Assembly: GCA_022709425.1 (NCBI GenBank)
Contig: JAKLIW010000009.1
Coordinates: 53,746-117,745, forward strand
Length of the DNA: 64,000 nt
Origin: a bacterium
Lineage (GTDB): Bacteria > UBP6 > UBA1177 > JAKLFG01
Direction: 5' to 3'
In this document: piece after piece, positions 16,926 through 26,300 of the stretch
Position numbering within the stretch: the first letter of the stretch is position 1
How the letters are laid out: the number at the start of each line of letters is the position of its first letter
Position numbers and translations under genes: made by a program
The notes under the pieces: generated by a model
What the model saw: the letters and a program-made list of their open reading frames with translations, nothing else
What the model was told of the DNA's origin: nothing
Databases searched by the model: none

Positions 16926-19900
16926 ATTTATCGTGTATCTTACGATCACCTCGGCGTAGTCGGTGACGACCTCTCCGGTGACGGTGCTGAAACCGCGCGG
17001 CGCGGTCGGCGTCACGGCGAACGATATGCTGTTGGCGTTCGCGTCGAGGAGCGTCTGTAGGTCGGTCTCTTCGTTCGCGATGCTCTTCTGCAGGGGAATC
17101 GTCTCTGCGGTGCCCGCCGCGTTGGTCGCGATGTCGTACCATTCATCGTCGTGCCAGAACAGGAGTGTCGCGCCGTCGATCGCCGCGCCGGCAACATCGC
17201 CGATGCCGCCGGTGTCGAAGTTGGCGGTCACCGACCGGAAGGTCACGCCGGTGTACTCTGATATCTTGCTGTGGTCCACCGACACCGTGAATATCTGCGC
17301 CGGAAGATCGTGTCCGGTGCCTCTCCAACGCCAGATGGTCGAATACGATCCGGAGCGAGGCCCTCCTCCCAACAGCGTTTCTTGGCTATCCTCATCATAC
17401 ACCGAGGTTGGATAGCCCACATTCGGAACAAGAGCGGGGCTCATGGTGGCCCACGCGGCGCCATCCCATGCCGCTGTTTTTGTGCTATCGTAAAGTACCA
17501 CTTGTCCGCTTAAGCTGTCGTAGGCGATCGTTGGGCGATAGGTAGCAAAAGGCGTGCTGTTCAAAATGGCCCAACTATCCCCATTCCACCCCCACAGGGT
17601 GTCGGCACTAACCAGTAGTATCTTTTCTCGTGCGCCGTCGTACGCCATCGCCGCTGAACGGCATGAACCCGAGTTGGCCGGGCAGGAGTCGCTTTCGCAG
17701 AGGTAACAATCCCCTCCTGTGCAGGTTGCTCCCGCTCTCTGCGTCCAGTTAACGCCATCCCATTCCCATGTGTCGTTAAGATCGATTTCAGCTGGCAAAC
17801 AGGCTGGAAAAGGATCGGAGGAAAGCGCGCTCATCCACTTGCCGCCGAAAAGCACGGTCTTCCCGTGCACGGGATCATATGCCATTGTGTGACACATTCG
17901 CGCCGCCGGTTTGTTCACCGGTTCTTTTAAGGCCCAAGTTCCCGTTTTGTCCATCTCGTAGGTGAGATCATTCAAAACATAATAGATAACACTCATGCAG
18001 TCATCGCCCACCGCTTCATAGCCGCCACCGAACAGAACACCTCGTTCGTTAGCGATATCGTATGCATACGGCGGGAACGGCGAGTAGTATTCGGAATAAG
18101 AGTAGTAATGACCGCCGCCGGGCCATGGACCGAGGAGATCCCAATTCTCCCCGTTCCGCTCATAGATATTCTGATCATGCATTCTCTGCACTTTTCCTCG
18201 GGCACGGTTGTATGCGGCAGAGTACATCGGCACTTCCTGTTCCGATTGTATTTCCCAATCATAGTCGGTCGCGGTGAAGACGGTCGGCGTATTGATGGTC
18301 AGGAGGCCGTCGGTCGGGTTGTAGACCTCCGGTTCGGTCAGGAACCGCTGTGCCTGTCCGAGCCGCGCGTCGAAGAACCGCGTGGTCTTATATTCGTGCG
18401 GATTCGCGGTGGGCTTGCTCGCCTGTTTCCGGTTCATCGAGGCAACCCAGTTGACATTCTGGATCTTCACCGTTCCCGTTTCGCGGCATGAACTGTCGAT
18501 GGCCGAAATGAACACCTCGCTGCTGTCGTAACTGTAGATGCGCATCCGGGGCCAACTGCCGTCGCCGTTCGGCTTGTTCTTCGCCAAAGCCAGATAGTTG
18601 CCGTCGCGGTCCCACGCCCTCAGTTGCGCCGGGGCGCCGGTCGTCGTCTCGCCGGGTGCTATGTCGTACTGCAAACTAAAAGCGCCGGCCGGGAGCCGGT
18701 CGGTCTTCGCGTAGAGGTCGTTCGTTCCGATCTCGTAGTAGTCGTTCTCATAAATGGTGTGAACGATGTTATCGTCATCATCTTTGATATAATACTTTGC
18801 GCTGCGACCCCACGGAGAACGGGTGTAGGTGACGAGGTCCTGGTTCACCACAAGCGTCGGGTCGTTCCACGCCGTCTGGAATGGCTTGTCGGGATCGACC
18901 GTTACCGTCGTCTCGTTCCCCGCCTCATCTTTGAGGGTCAGTTCAAGGGTATATTCGCCTATCATCGCGGCGGTCGGGATCGCCTCTTCGTAGAGATAAC
19001 TGAAGTAGTAGGTGAGTCCGTTCTGACTGTCGAGAGTGAACTCCCGAACAATGTCTTCCTTTTTTGCCGTCAGGACCGGTGTGTAGTCGCTCTCCAGTTT
19101 CTCGCTCACCTGCACCGAGAGGTAGGCGGTCGAACCGTTCGCAATGGTAGTCACCTGATCCTGTGGCAGGGCGCAGTCGGGCCCCGCGTCTATCGAGAGG
19201 ATCGCCGTCCCCGTCATGGCATCGGGATATGTCTTGTCGGCCATGATCGAGCCGATGGTGACGGTGCGGCTGTTCCCCGCCGCGTCGGTAAGAGCGGCGG
19301 TTATGCTGTAGACGGTCGAGTCGATCTCCTCGTCCCCCACGGTGCGGGTACACTGGAATATCGTGTCGCCGCCGTTCTGATGGCAGTCGGTCAAGACGAT
19401 CCCGTTCGCCTTCACGATCGGCACGCCGTCGATACCGACGACCGGTTCAGTCGTCTCGAAGTCGACGGTGTAGGTGATGCCGATCCCCGCCTTGGTGCGG
19501 TCAACGCCATACTGTCCCGGCACAAGGTCCGGAGTGGAAGTATCCACCGAGAAGGGGGCGCTGAGGGCGACATCTTCCCATGCGACGGTATCACTGGCGG
19601 CTGCTCTAACGGTATAATCATCATCATCGTCAAGGAGCGTCGGATCGAGAGTATATAGCCATGAAAAACTAGATATTTGGGTCGGCGACGAAAGGGTCAT
19701 CGCGGCGGTCGGTATCTCGGTGACCGGCAGACCGTCGAGTTCCTCCGAGGCGGTGACGGTGATCCGGATGGTCTCGTTCGCGTTGAAGGCATCATCATTG
19801 AGGTCGATGGTTAGTGAAGGCGGGGTCCTATCTATTTCCACGGTCTTGGTGATGGACGAAGTGTTCCCCACGTTGTCGGTGTAGGCGATGACGAGGGTCT

Positions 19901-21776
19901 TCACCTCGTCGCCGCCGTTGATCGCGGCGGTGTAGGTGCATTCGTAGTTATCACCGCTTTTTTCGCAGAGTGCCGTGTCTCCGTTCAAGGTGACGACGAG
20001 CGTTTCAGAGATGTTGCTGAGGGTGATCGTTGCGGTGGCTCCTCCGGCGATACGCTCCGGCGTCGGGTCGCTGATGGTCGCGGTGGGATAGTCGGCATCC
20101 ACGGTGTAGGTACCTATCACCATTTCGGTGGCGATGTTCCCCGCAAGGTCGGTGCCTCCCGCCTTCACCTCATGGGTCTCGGTGGTGTTGATGCCGGTGA
20201 TGTTCCACGTGATGGTGTCGGTGTTCTTCGCCACGCCGTCTATGGTGACCGCTGAGAGCGTTTCGTTCGCCGTGATGGTGAGTGTTATCTGTTCTGTCGC
20301 GTTATAGTCGGTCGCTTTGTTCTTCGTGAAGGTGAAGGTCGGCGCGGTGTAGTCGAGACGGATGCCCGCCTTGAGCGGTGCGGCGTAGGGGTTGCCCGCT
20401 TGATCCTCGAAGGATGCGGTGAGGTCGGCGATCCCTTCGGCGTGGGTGTCTTTGTCCAGCGTGAGAGTGCAGTCGTAGTGTTCGGTGTCTGTCCCTTGGG
20501 TGCAGTCGAGCGGATAGGTGCCCAGATTCACTCTCGGTTTGTCTTTCGGTGGTTCGGTGAGCGTGAGGGAGACGGTGAGTTCGTCGCCATCCTTGAGGTA
20601 GAGGGTGGTGCTCTCCACGGCGGTGTCATTCTTTTCTATCGTTGCGGTGAGGTCGGGGAGCGTACGGTCTATGGTGAGGCCGCCGTCAAGAGGGATCGTT
20701 GCCCCGTTTCCAGCCTGATCGATAACCGTTACGCTGAAACTGTAGGTCCCTTCAGCGTCGCTGTGGTCGCTCACCAGATAGCGGTACTGGAAGAACTGCG
20801 GGTCGTTCCCGTCGTCGATACGTTTAAAGACGAGGTCTCCGCTGTCAAGCGTCAGTTCCTTCACCGGTTCCTGAAAACTGAGGGCGAGGACCACGGTGCT
20901 GCTTCCGTTGGCCGCCGTGGGGGAGAGCACCTGATTGACGATGACCGGTGCTTTGTTGTCGATGAAGAACTGGACCGATGTCGACTTGGTCTCGGCACCG
21001 AGGTCGTCCGATGCCTTGAGGTAGACCGCCCACGGGATCCGATCGCTTTTCTCTTCGGGGAGTTTTTCCTCAAATTTCCATCCTTCGTAGGCATGGTATC
21101 CCTCGGGACACACCCCGCCGGTCGCTTCAGGTATCTCGATGTTTATCGCTTCGCCACTGAAGTTCGCTTTATTAGCGATGTGGACCTGCGTCGCGTTTGG
21201 CGCCTTGTAGCAGAGGTTCACCGTTTCATGGCGGGAGGCTTCGCGCCCTCCTTCCGCTTTGGGGTCGAGCGGGGTCCCGTCGAGGTCGAATACCTTGAGT
21301 TCGGGGATGGTCGGGTCGCCTGTCACGGGATCGATGCCCGCCGACGGTTCCATGATGCAGCCGTTCTGCACGTCGGTCACCGTGCCGCGCACCAGAGAGA
21401 ATTCCTGGGAGGTGCACCGGTAGGCGATGTTGTCGGTGCCCGCTTTCGGCGCCGGCGGCGCTTCAAGGAGGTCCTCGTCGCCGCCCGCTCCGTCGATGAG
21501 CCGCATCGTGATGGTCAGTTTCATCTTCGGGCCGTAGGGGAGATTCTCGAACCGCATGAGGTTCCCGTCGTCACCCATCCACACCGGGCCCGCCGTCTTG
21601 GTCTCGCCGGCGTAGGTCAGTTCCGCCCATGCGTAGAGTTGCGCCATCTTGGGCGGCGTCACCGCGTTCCCTTCCTCGTCGGTCCACGCGTAGTGGAGCC
21701 GGATGCCGCCCGCCTCGTTCGAAGAGCAGGCGGCGAGGGCGATGAGCAGTATGAATGACCAAACGATACGGTTCAT
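16920..21776 (-). CDS. Giant lipoprotein with Ig-like domains and degenerate kelch propeller (1618 aa)
   Basis: Signal peptide MNRIVWSFILLIALAACSSN ends in a lipobox. It shares the N-terminal module of the two other big lipoproteins (GGIRLHYAWTDEEGN, RFENLPYG, CTSQEFSLVRGTVTDV). Residues about 200-1040 are consecutive Ig/Big-like domains of roughly 90 residues (DQAGNGATIPLDGGLTIDRT, DAAGNSRTVTIGSIMADKT). Around 1160-1490 are six degenerate kelch blades (YDPVHGKTVLFGG, DTWEWDG), half the number in its paralogues, including a Cys-rich insertion (CTGGDCYLCESDSC). The C-terminal module ends VVTDYAEVIVRYTINE. Stalk-like lipid-anchored surface protein, function unknown; lies between the tandem-TolB and kinase genes. 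Confidence 0.87.
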   Translation of the reverse strand: MNRIVWSFILLIALAACSSNEAGGIRLHYAWTDEEGNAVTPPKMAQLYAWAELTYAGETKTAGPVWMGDDGNLMRFENLPYGPKMKLTITMRLIDGAGGDEDLLEAPPAPKAGTDNIAYRCTSQEFSLVRGTVTDVQNGCIMEPSAGIDPVTGDPTIPELKVFDLDGTPLDPKAEGGREASRHETVNLCYKAPNATQVHIANKANFSGEAINIEIPEATGGVCPEGYHAYEGWKFEEKLPEEKSDRIPWAVYLKASDDLGAETKSTSVQFFIDNKAPVIVNQVLSPTAANGSSTVVLALSFQEPVKELTLDSGDLVFKRIDDGNDPQFFQYRYLVSDHSDAEGTYSFSVTVIDQAGNGATIPLDGGLTIDRTLPDLTATIEKNDTAVESTTLYLKDGDELTVSLTLTEPPKDKPRVNLGTYPLDCTQGTDTEHYDCTLTLDKDTHAEGIADLTASFEDQAGNPYAAPLKAGIRLDYTAPTFTFTKNKATDYNATEQITLTITANETLSAVTIDGVAKNTDTITWNITGINTTETHEVKAGGTDLAGNIATEMVIGTYTVDADYPTATISDPTPERIAGGATATITLSNISETLVVTLNGDTALCEKSGDNYECTYTAAINGGDEVKTLVIAYTDNVGNTSSITKTVEIDRTPPSLTIDLNDDAFNANETIRITVTASEELDGLPVTEIPTAAMTLSSPTQISSFSWLYTLDPTLLDDDDDYTVRAAASDTVAWEDVALSAPFSVDTSTPDLVPGQYGVDRTKAGIGITYTVDFETTEPVVGIDGVPIVKANGIVLTDCHQNGGDTIFQCTRTVGDEEIDSTVYSITAALTDAAGNSRTVTIGSIMADKTYPDAMTGTAILSIDAGPDCALPQDQVTTIANGSTAYLSVQVSEKLESDYTPVLTAKKEDIVREFTLDSQNGLTYYFSYLYEEAIPTAAMIGEYTLELTLKDEAGNETTVTVDPDKPFQTAWNDPTLVVNQDLVTYTRSPWGRSAKYYIKDDDDNIVHTIYENDYYEIGTNDLYAKTDRLPAGAFSLQYDIAPGETTTGAPAQLRAWDRDGNYLALAKNKPNGDGSWPRMRIYSYDSSEVFISAIDSSCRETGTVKIQNVNWVASMNRKQASKPTANPHEYKTTRFFDARLGQAQRFLTEPEVYNPTDGLLTINTPTVFTATDYDWEIQSEQEVPMYSAAYNRARGKVQRMHDQNIYERNGENWDLLGPWPGGGHYYSYSEYYSPFPPYAYDIANERGVLFGGGYEAVGDDCMSVIYYVLNDLTYEMDKTGTWALKEPVNKPAARMCHTMAYDPVHGKTVLFGGKWMSALSSDPFPACLPAEIDLNDTWEWDGVNWTQRAGATCTGGDCYLCESDSCPANSGSCRSAAMAYDGAREKILLVSADTLWGWNGDSWAILNSTPFATYRPTIAYDSLSGQVVLYDSTKTAAWDGAAWATMSPALVPNVGYPTSVYDEDSQETLLGGGPRSGSYSTIWRWRGTGHDLPAQIFTVSVDHSKISEYTGVTFRSVTANFDTGGIGDVAGAAIDGATLLFWHDDEWYDIATNAAGTAETIPLQKSIANEETDLQTLLDANANSISFAVTPTAPRGFSTVTGEVVTDYAEVIVRYTINE

Positions 21777-21816
21777 GGCGTCACCTCATTTTCATCGGGT
21801 GCGATAAATTGCGTCC

Positions 21817-23289
21817 CTACTTGGTACCCTGCAATATGACCCAGCCATTGTCCTTCTGTTCGAGGAGAAGGACGGTGGTGGTCGCCGCCGCGGCGCCCGC
21901 GATGACCACGCCGGTCACGGTCCAGAACCACCACGTCTTGTACCACGGGGTCGGCTGTTCCGGGACGACCATGTTCTTCACGTTGTTCGCGCCGGGGGCG
22001 ATATAGATGTCGGTCTGAAGCGGCAGGAAATCCTCCGGATCGGCAAGGACCCGCAGGCTGTAGCGGCCGGGGACCAGTTCGGTCTGCTTGAACTGGCTTT
22101 CTTTGACCTCTCCCTTCTCGGCGCCCAGTTGCAGGGTTGCCTCTTTCACGTTGAAGGTCAGTTCGACGCCGCCCTTTTTCGCGGTGTAGTCGACGCCCGC
22201 GATCTGGTAGGCGGCCAGTTTGACCGCGTTGCGCAGTTCGTCCTTTTCGCCGTCGAAACTCTCGAGCACGCGGTTCTCGACCTCGCCCCGCCGCGTGTCG
22301 ATGAGTTGTATCGAGATGACCCAGGTATCCTTGACCTTGCCGACCGAACCGCTGATGAGTTTCGACAGGCCGAGCGATGCGCCGATCTCGACCACGCATT
22401 CGAGGCTGTCGGTGCACATCACCTCGGCGTCGGTCTGCACCTTGGCGAGCATCGCATTGATGTCGTCCTGCCCGATGACATTGACCCCCTGAATGGAGTT
22501 GAGTTCCGAGGAGAGGATGGCGGTAAGCGCATCGGCCGTTGCCACCTCGACCCCGCGCGCCGCGAGCGGCATGACGGCGAGTTTCAATGTTTCACCCGGC
22601 TTCAACTGGAACAGCTGTTTTATCTGCGCGAGTCCCAGTATCTCGTCGAGGGCGAGCGGCAGTTTCGTCTTGAGGTCGGCGATATCCTTCGCCTGCGCCG
22701 TGGTGCGCAGGCCCACCGAGCCGTCGCCCACATTAACGGTGTTGAGCGAGAGGATCAGTTCGTCGCCCAGTTTCGCCACCTTGCCCGCGATGAGGGTGTC
22801 GCAGTCGAGTTTCTTTTGTATCTCGACCAGGCATTCGGTCGATGATTCGCACTGCATCTCGGCCTGCTGGCCGGTGAACTGAATGGCGGTCTCCATCTCG
22901 GCCGCCGTCACCACCGAATAGCCGGCACGGTTGCCGATGTTGAGGACGATGGTCTCTTCGACCGTCCGGGTCAACGCCTCGTCGACCTCGACGCCGGTGA
23001 TCCGCTGGACCAGCAGTTTCTTCGGCTCGCCCGCAGGAGCAGGGGCGGCGACAAGGGCCGGAGCGGCAGGTTTCGCTTCCTCTTTTACGGCCGGAGCGGT
23101 CGGTTTGACGGCCTCTTCCTCGTCGGCATCCTCGTCGTCGGCCTCAAGGTCGATCTTCTTCTCGACCTTCGCCGGTTTCGGCTCTTCCTGATTCCGCTTG
23201 CTCACCTCGATCGCCGGTGTTGCGCCGGCGGCGAAGAGTTGACCGTTGAACAGCGCCACGACCAGCAGCGCGGCAATAATGTTTCTCAT
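21817..23289 (-). CDS. Exported tandem TolB-like protein with C-terminal membrane anchor (490 aa)
   Basis: Start 23289 follows GGAGGT and yields signal peptide MRNIIAALLVVALFNGQLFAAG; an in-frame extension upstream to 23448 has no ribosome site. After an acidic/Pro-Ala linker, two homologous segments (about 95-215 and 235-395) each carry a paired-Cys motif (QCESSTECLVEIQKKLDC and MCTDSLECVVEIGASLG) and the pattern A.LGDELILSLN or GKVKDTWVISIQLID, resembling TolB/FlgO-like folds. A PEGA-like strand pair follows (LVPGRYSLRVLADPEDF), then one membrane helix (about 463-487). It may couple periplasmic and membrane parts of the system. Forty bases separate it from the next lipoprotein gene. Confidence 0.8.
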   Translation of the reverse strand: MRNIIAALLVVALFNGQLFAAGATPAIEVSKRNQEEPKPAKVEKKIDLEADDEDADEEEAVKPTAPAVKEEAKPAAPALVAAPAPAGEPKKLLVQRITGVEVDEALTRTVEETIVLNIGNRAGYSVVTAAEMETAIQFTGQQAEMQCESSTECLVEIQKKLDCDTLIAGKVAKLGDELILSLNTVNVGDGSVGLRTTAQAKDIADLKTKLPLALDEILGLAQIKQLFQLKPGETLKLAVMPLAARGVEVATADALTAILSSELNSIQGVNVIGQDDINAMLAKVQTDAEVMCTDSLECVVEIGASLGLSKLISGSVGKVKDTWVISIQLIDTRRGEVENRVLESFDGEKDELRNAVKLAAYQIAGVDYTAKKGGVELTFNVKEATLQLGAEKGEVKESQFKQTELVPGRYSLRVLADPEDFLPLQTDIYIAPGANNVKNMVVPEQPTPWYKTWWFWTVTGVVIAGAAAATTTVLLLEQKDNGWVILQGTK

Positions 23290-23318
23290 GGTTCGGTTAC
23301 CTCCGGTATGGTTGATCT

Positions 23319-26300
23319 TCAGTTCACATATATGGTATCTATGCCCCAGTAACTTATGTTCCAAGAATCGTAGCCCGTTGCACGAAAGCGGAACAGTGAA
23401 TTGTTGGTGCGACAGGCGGTTGGTATGGTGACCGTTCGCAATGTCCATCCATGACTAAAAAAGTTGTTTTCCGTCCAAATATTCTGTGTCCACGAGGATC
23501 CGCCATCGGGTGAGCAATCGAGCCGCAGATATTCGGTCCCTCCGTAATCGTAATCTTCCAAATAGGTATAGAAGCGGATCGTCGGAGCGGCGCAACCGGC
23601 GATATTTACACTGGACGAAGAGACGAGCGTTTTGGCGGTGTAGTTGGTAAGATGGGGATCATCATCAAACCTCATCCACCCCACAGTGCCGCCCTGTCCT
23701 GCCGTGGTTTGCCGCCCCCAATTCGCCTGATAGGTCCAGCCATCGTCGTCGCTTTCCCATGTGGCGAGATAGGTGGTGGGAGCACAGTACCCGCAAACCG
23801 AAGGATTGCCGGTGCAGACCCAGTTGAGCGTGGCAGTGCAATCGCTGAGGCATCCGTCTTCCTCATTATCGTTGCCGTCGTCGCAGGCCTCTCCTGCATC
23901 AACATATTCGTTGCCGCAGTATTTAATAATATTTGACACCGTGGGGATCAGCACCCATTCCCCGGGGAAGTCATCATCACGGGCATACACGCGGGTCCGG
24001 TAGGGTTTCGGATATCCCTCCGTTTCCATGTAGGCAACCAGACTGGTCGCATCGTAGGAAAACCGATGGTTCGCCGCCACACCGCCGCATTCGGTATGAA
24101 CGGCCGCTTCCGAGACTTCGTCGGCGATCAAGGTCCCGCTGGCCGCACGAAGTTCGTCATCAGCGTCATAGAAGTTGATCACCACCGAAACGGCGCCGGC
24201 CCAATCGTCTTCGTCGCAGGTCCAGCCGGTGATGCCGGTCAGGTTGTTCCAATCGTGGTTTCCCTTCGGCAATACGCCCGCTTTGCAGTTGGAGTAACAG
24301 CCGTCGGCCTCGTCGGTGTTCTGGTCGTCGCAGGTCTCAACGCTGTCGAGGACAAAGCCGTCGCCGCAAACGGAGTTTTTGCAGAAAACACAGGCATCGG
24401 TGGTGTCGGTGTTGGTGTCGTCGCATTCCTCGTATTCCTGAATGGTGCCGTCGCCGCAGGTAAAGAACTCGTCGGTGAACTCGCAGATGTAGTAGGTGGT
24501 AGTGGTAGGATACGCATCATCCCATTGGTAGTTCTGGTTTGCCCAGATGACGGCATGATCCTGCCCGGCACCATAGTTGTCGGGTTGTTTTTTTTCCCAG
24601 TTCGTATATCCATAGGCAGTTCCCGATGCATTACCTTTCCAGAAGAGTGTCCCGTCCACCCAGCGCCAGTCGCCTTCGGTCGCTTCGTCGGTCGCGCCGA
24701 TCCAGTAGGTTTTGGTCGGGTCAAGCATTTTTTCGAGGTAGTGTTGTTCGAGTTCGCTGTTGATGACGACGAGGTCGCCGCCCATCATCCGGCAGGTCTG
24801 TCGCGCATCGTGCCAGCCCAACTGGTCGGCGCTGATGGCGTAGTGGTCCTCTATCCGGGGATCAGGTTGTTCGGCGGCCGGGTCGAGCGAGTAGCGGACG
24901 GTGACCTCGGCGTAGTCGGTGGCGATAGAGCCCATGTCGGTGCCGCAACCGTTGGGAGAGATGGGGGCGACGGCAACATTGATGCTCTTTTCGTCGCCGA
25001 AGAAGAGGTGTTTCATGAGGTCGGGGTCGCTTGTCGTGAATTCGAGAGTGTCAACGGCGGAGGAACTTGCGCTGTTGGAGGCGACCTCCATCCATGCGCC
25101 GGAACGGTACGCCGTGTTCCACACCATCATCTTCGCGCCATTCACCGCACCGCAATTTGTCCCGGTGTAACCGGTGCCGCCGACATTGAAAGAGGATGTG
25201 ATCGATTGAAGAGTGACCGTTTCGGGGGTAACGCCGGTCGCGGGGAAAACAGTTTTCATGAGTTGAGCGGGGCGTTGTTGACCGCCGCCGTCGTATTCCC
25301 AAGTGTCTTGTTTGTTGGCTCCAGAACTTTCTCCTCCGAATAGTACTACTCTACCTCGAACGCTGTCATAGGTAAGAGCATGGTCACTTCGAGAGGTGGG
25401 TTTGCTGATTGCTGGCGTGCGGTCGACCCAAGTGCCAGAGGTGCTGTCCCATTCCCAACTGTCCTGTCTATAGTATGTGTCATCCCACCCGCCAAACAGA
25501 GATACTTTATTACGAACGCTGTCATAAGCGAGGTCATGGCCGTTTCGCGCGGCGGGCCAATTAGAAGGAATTGGCGAAGGCGTGCGGTTGGTCCATGTTC
25601 CCAGGGATCCATTCCACTCCCATGTGTCTAGTTTGTTATCGTAATCAGTGCCTCCAAATAACACTACCTTACTACGGGCGTTGTCATAGGCAAGGGCATG
25701 ATAAGCTCGTACAGAGGGCCAAAGAGGAGGGACCGGTGAAGGCGCGCGGTTGGCCCATGTGCCGGTGGCACCGTCCCATTCCCATGTGTCCTGTTTGAAA
25801 GTGTTATCATATCCGCCGAACAACACTATTTTGTTGCGGGCGATATCATAGGCAAGAGTATGAGGTGCTCGTGCGGTGGGCCAACTGGAAGGGATTGGCG
25901 CTGGCGTGCGGTTGGCCCATGTGCCAGTAGCGCCGTCCCATTCCCAGATGTCTTGTCTGTGACCATCGCTGCTATCTCCCCCGAACAGTACTACTTTGCT
26001 ACGAGCACTGTCATACGCAAGGGCATGCCGCGCTCGTGCGGCGGGCCAACTGGACGGGATTGGTGATGGCGTACGGTTGGTCCATGTGCCGGCAGTGCCG
26101 TCCCATTCCCAAGTATCTTGTCTATATCCGTTGCTGTATCCTCCGAACAGTACTACTTTGCCGCGGACACGGTCATATGCAAGGGCGTGATGCGTTCGCG
26201 CAACAGGTTTGATGTCGGAAGGCGTGCGGTCGGTCCATGTGCCAGCAGTACCGTCCCATTCCCACGTGTCCTGTTGATGTAAGCTTTGAGTGTCATCAGT

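Noticed and set aside
14540..16966. 808-codon plus-strand frame opposite the kinase
   Set aside because: Repetitive Arg/Gly/Asp-rich shadow of the WD40 repeats; no start signal or family features.
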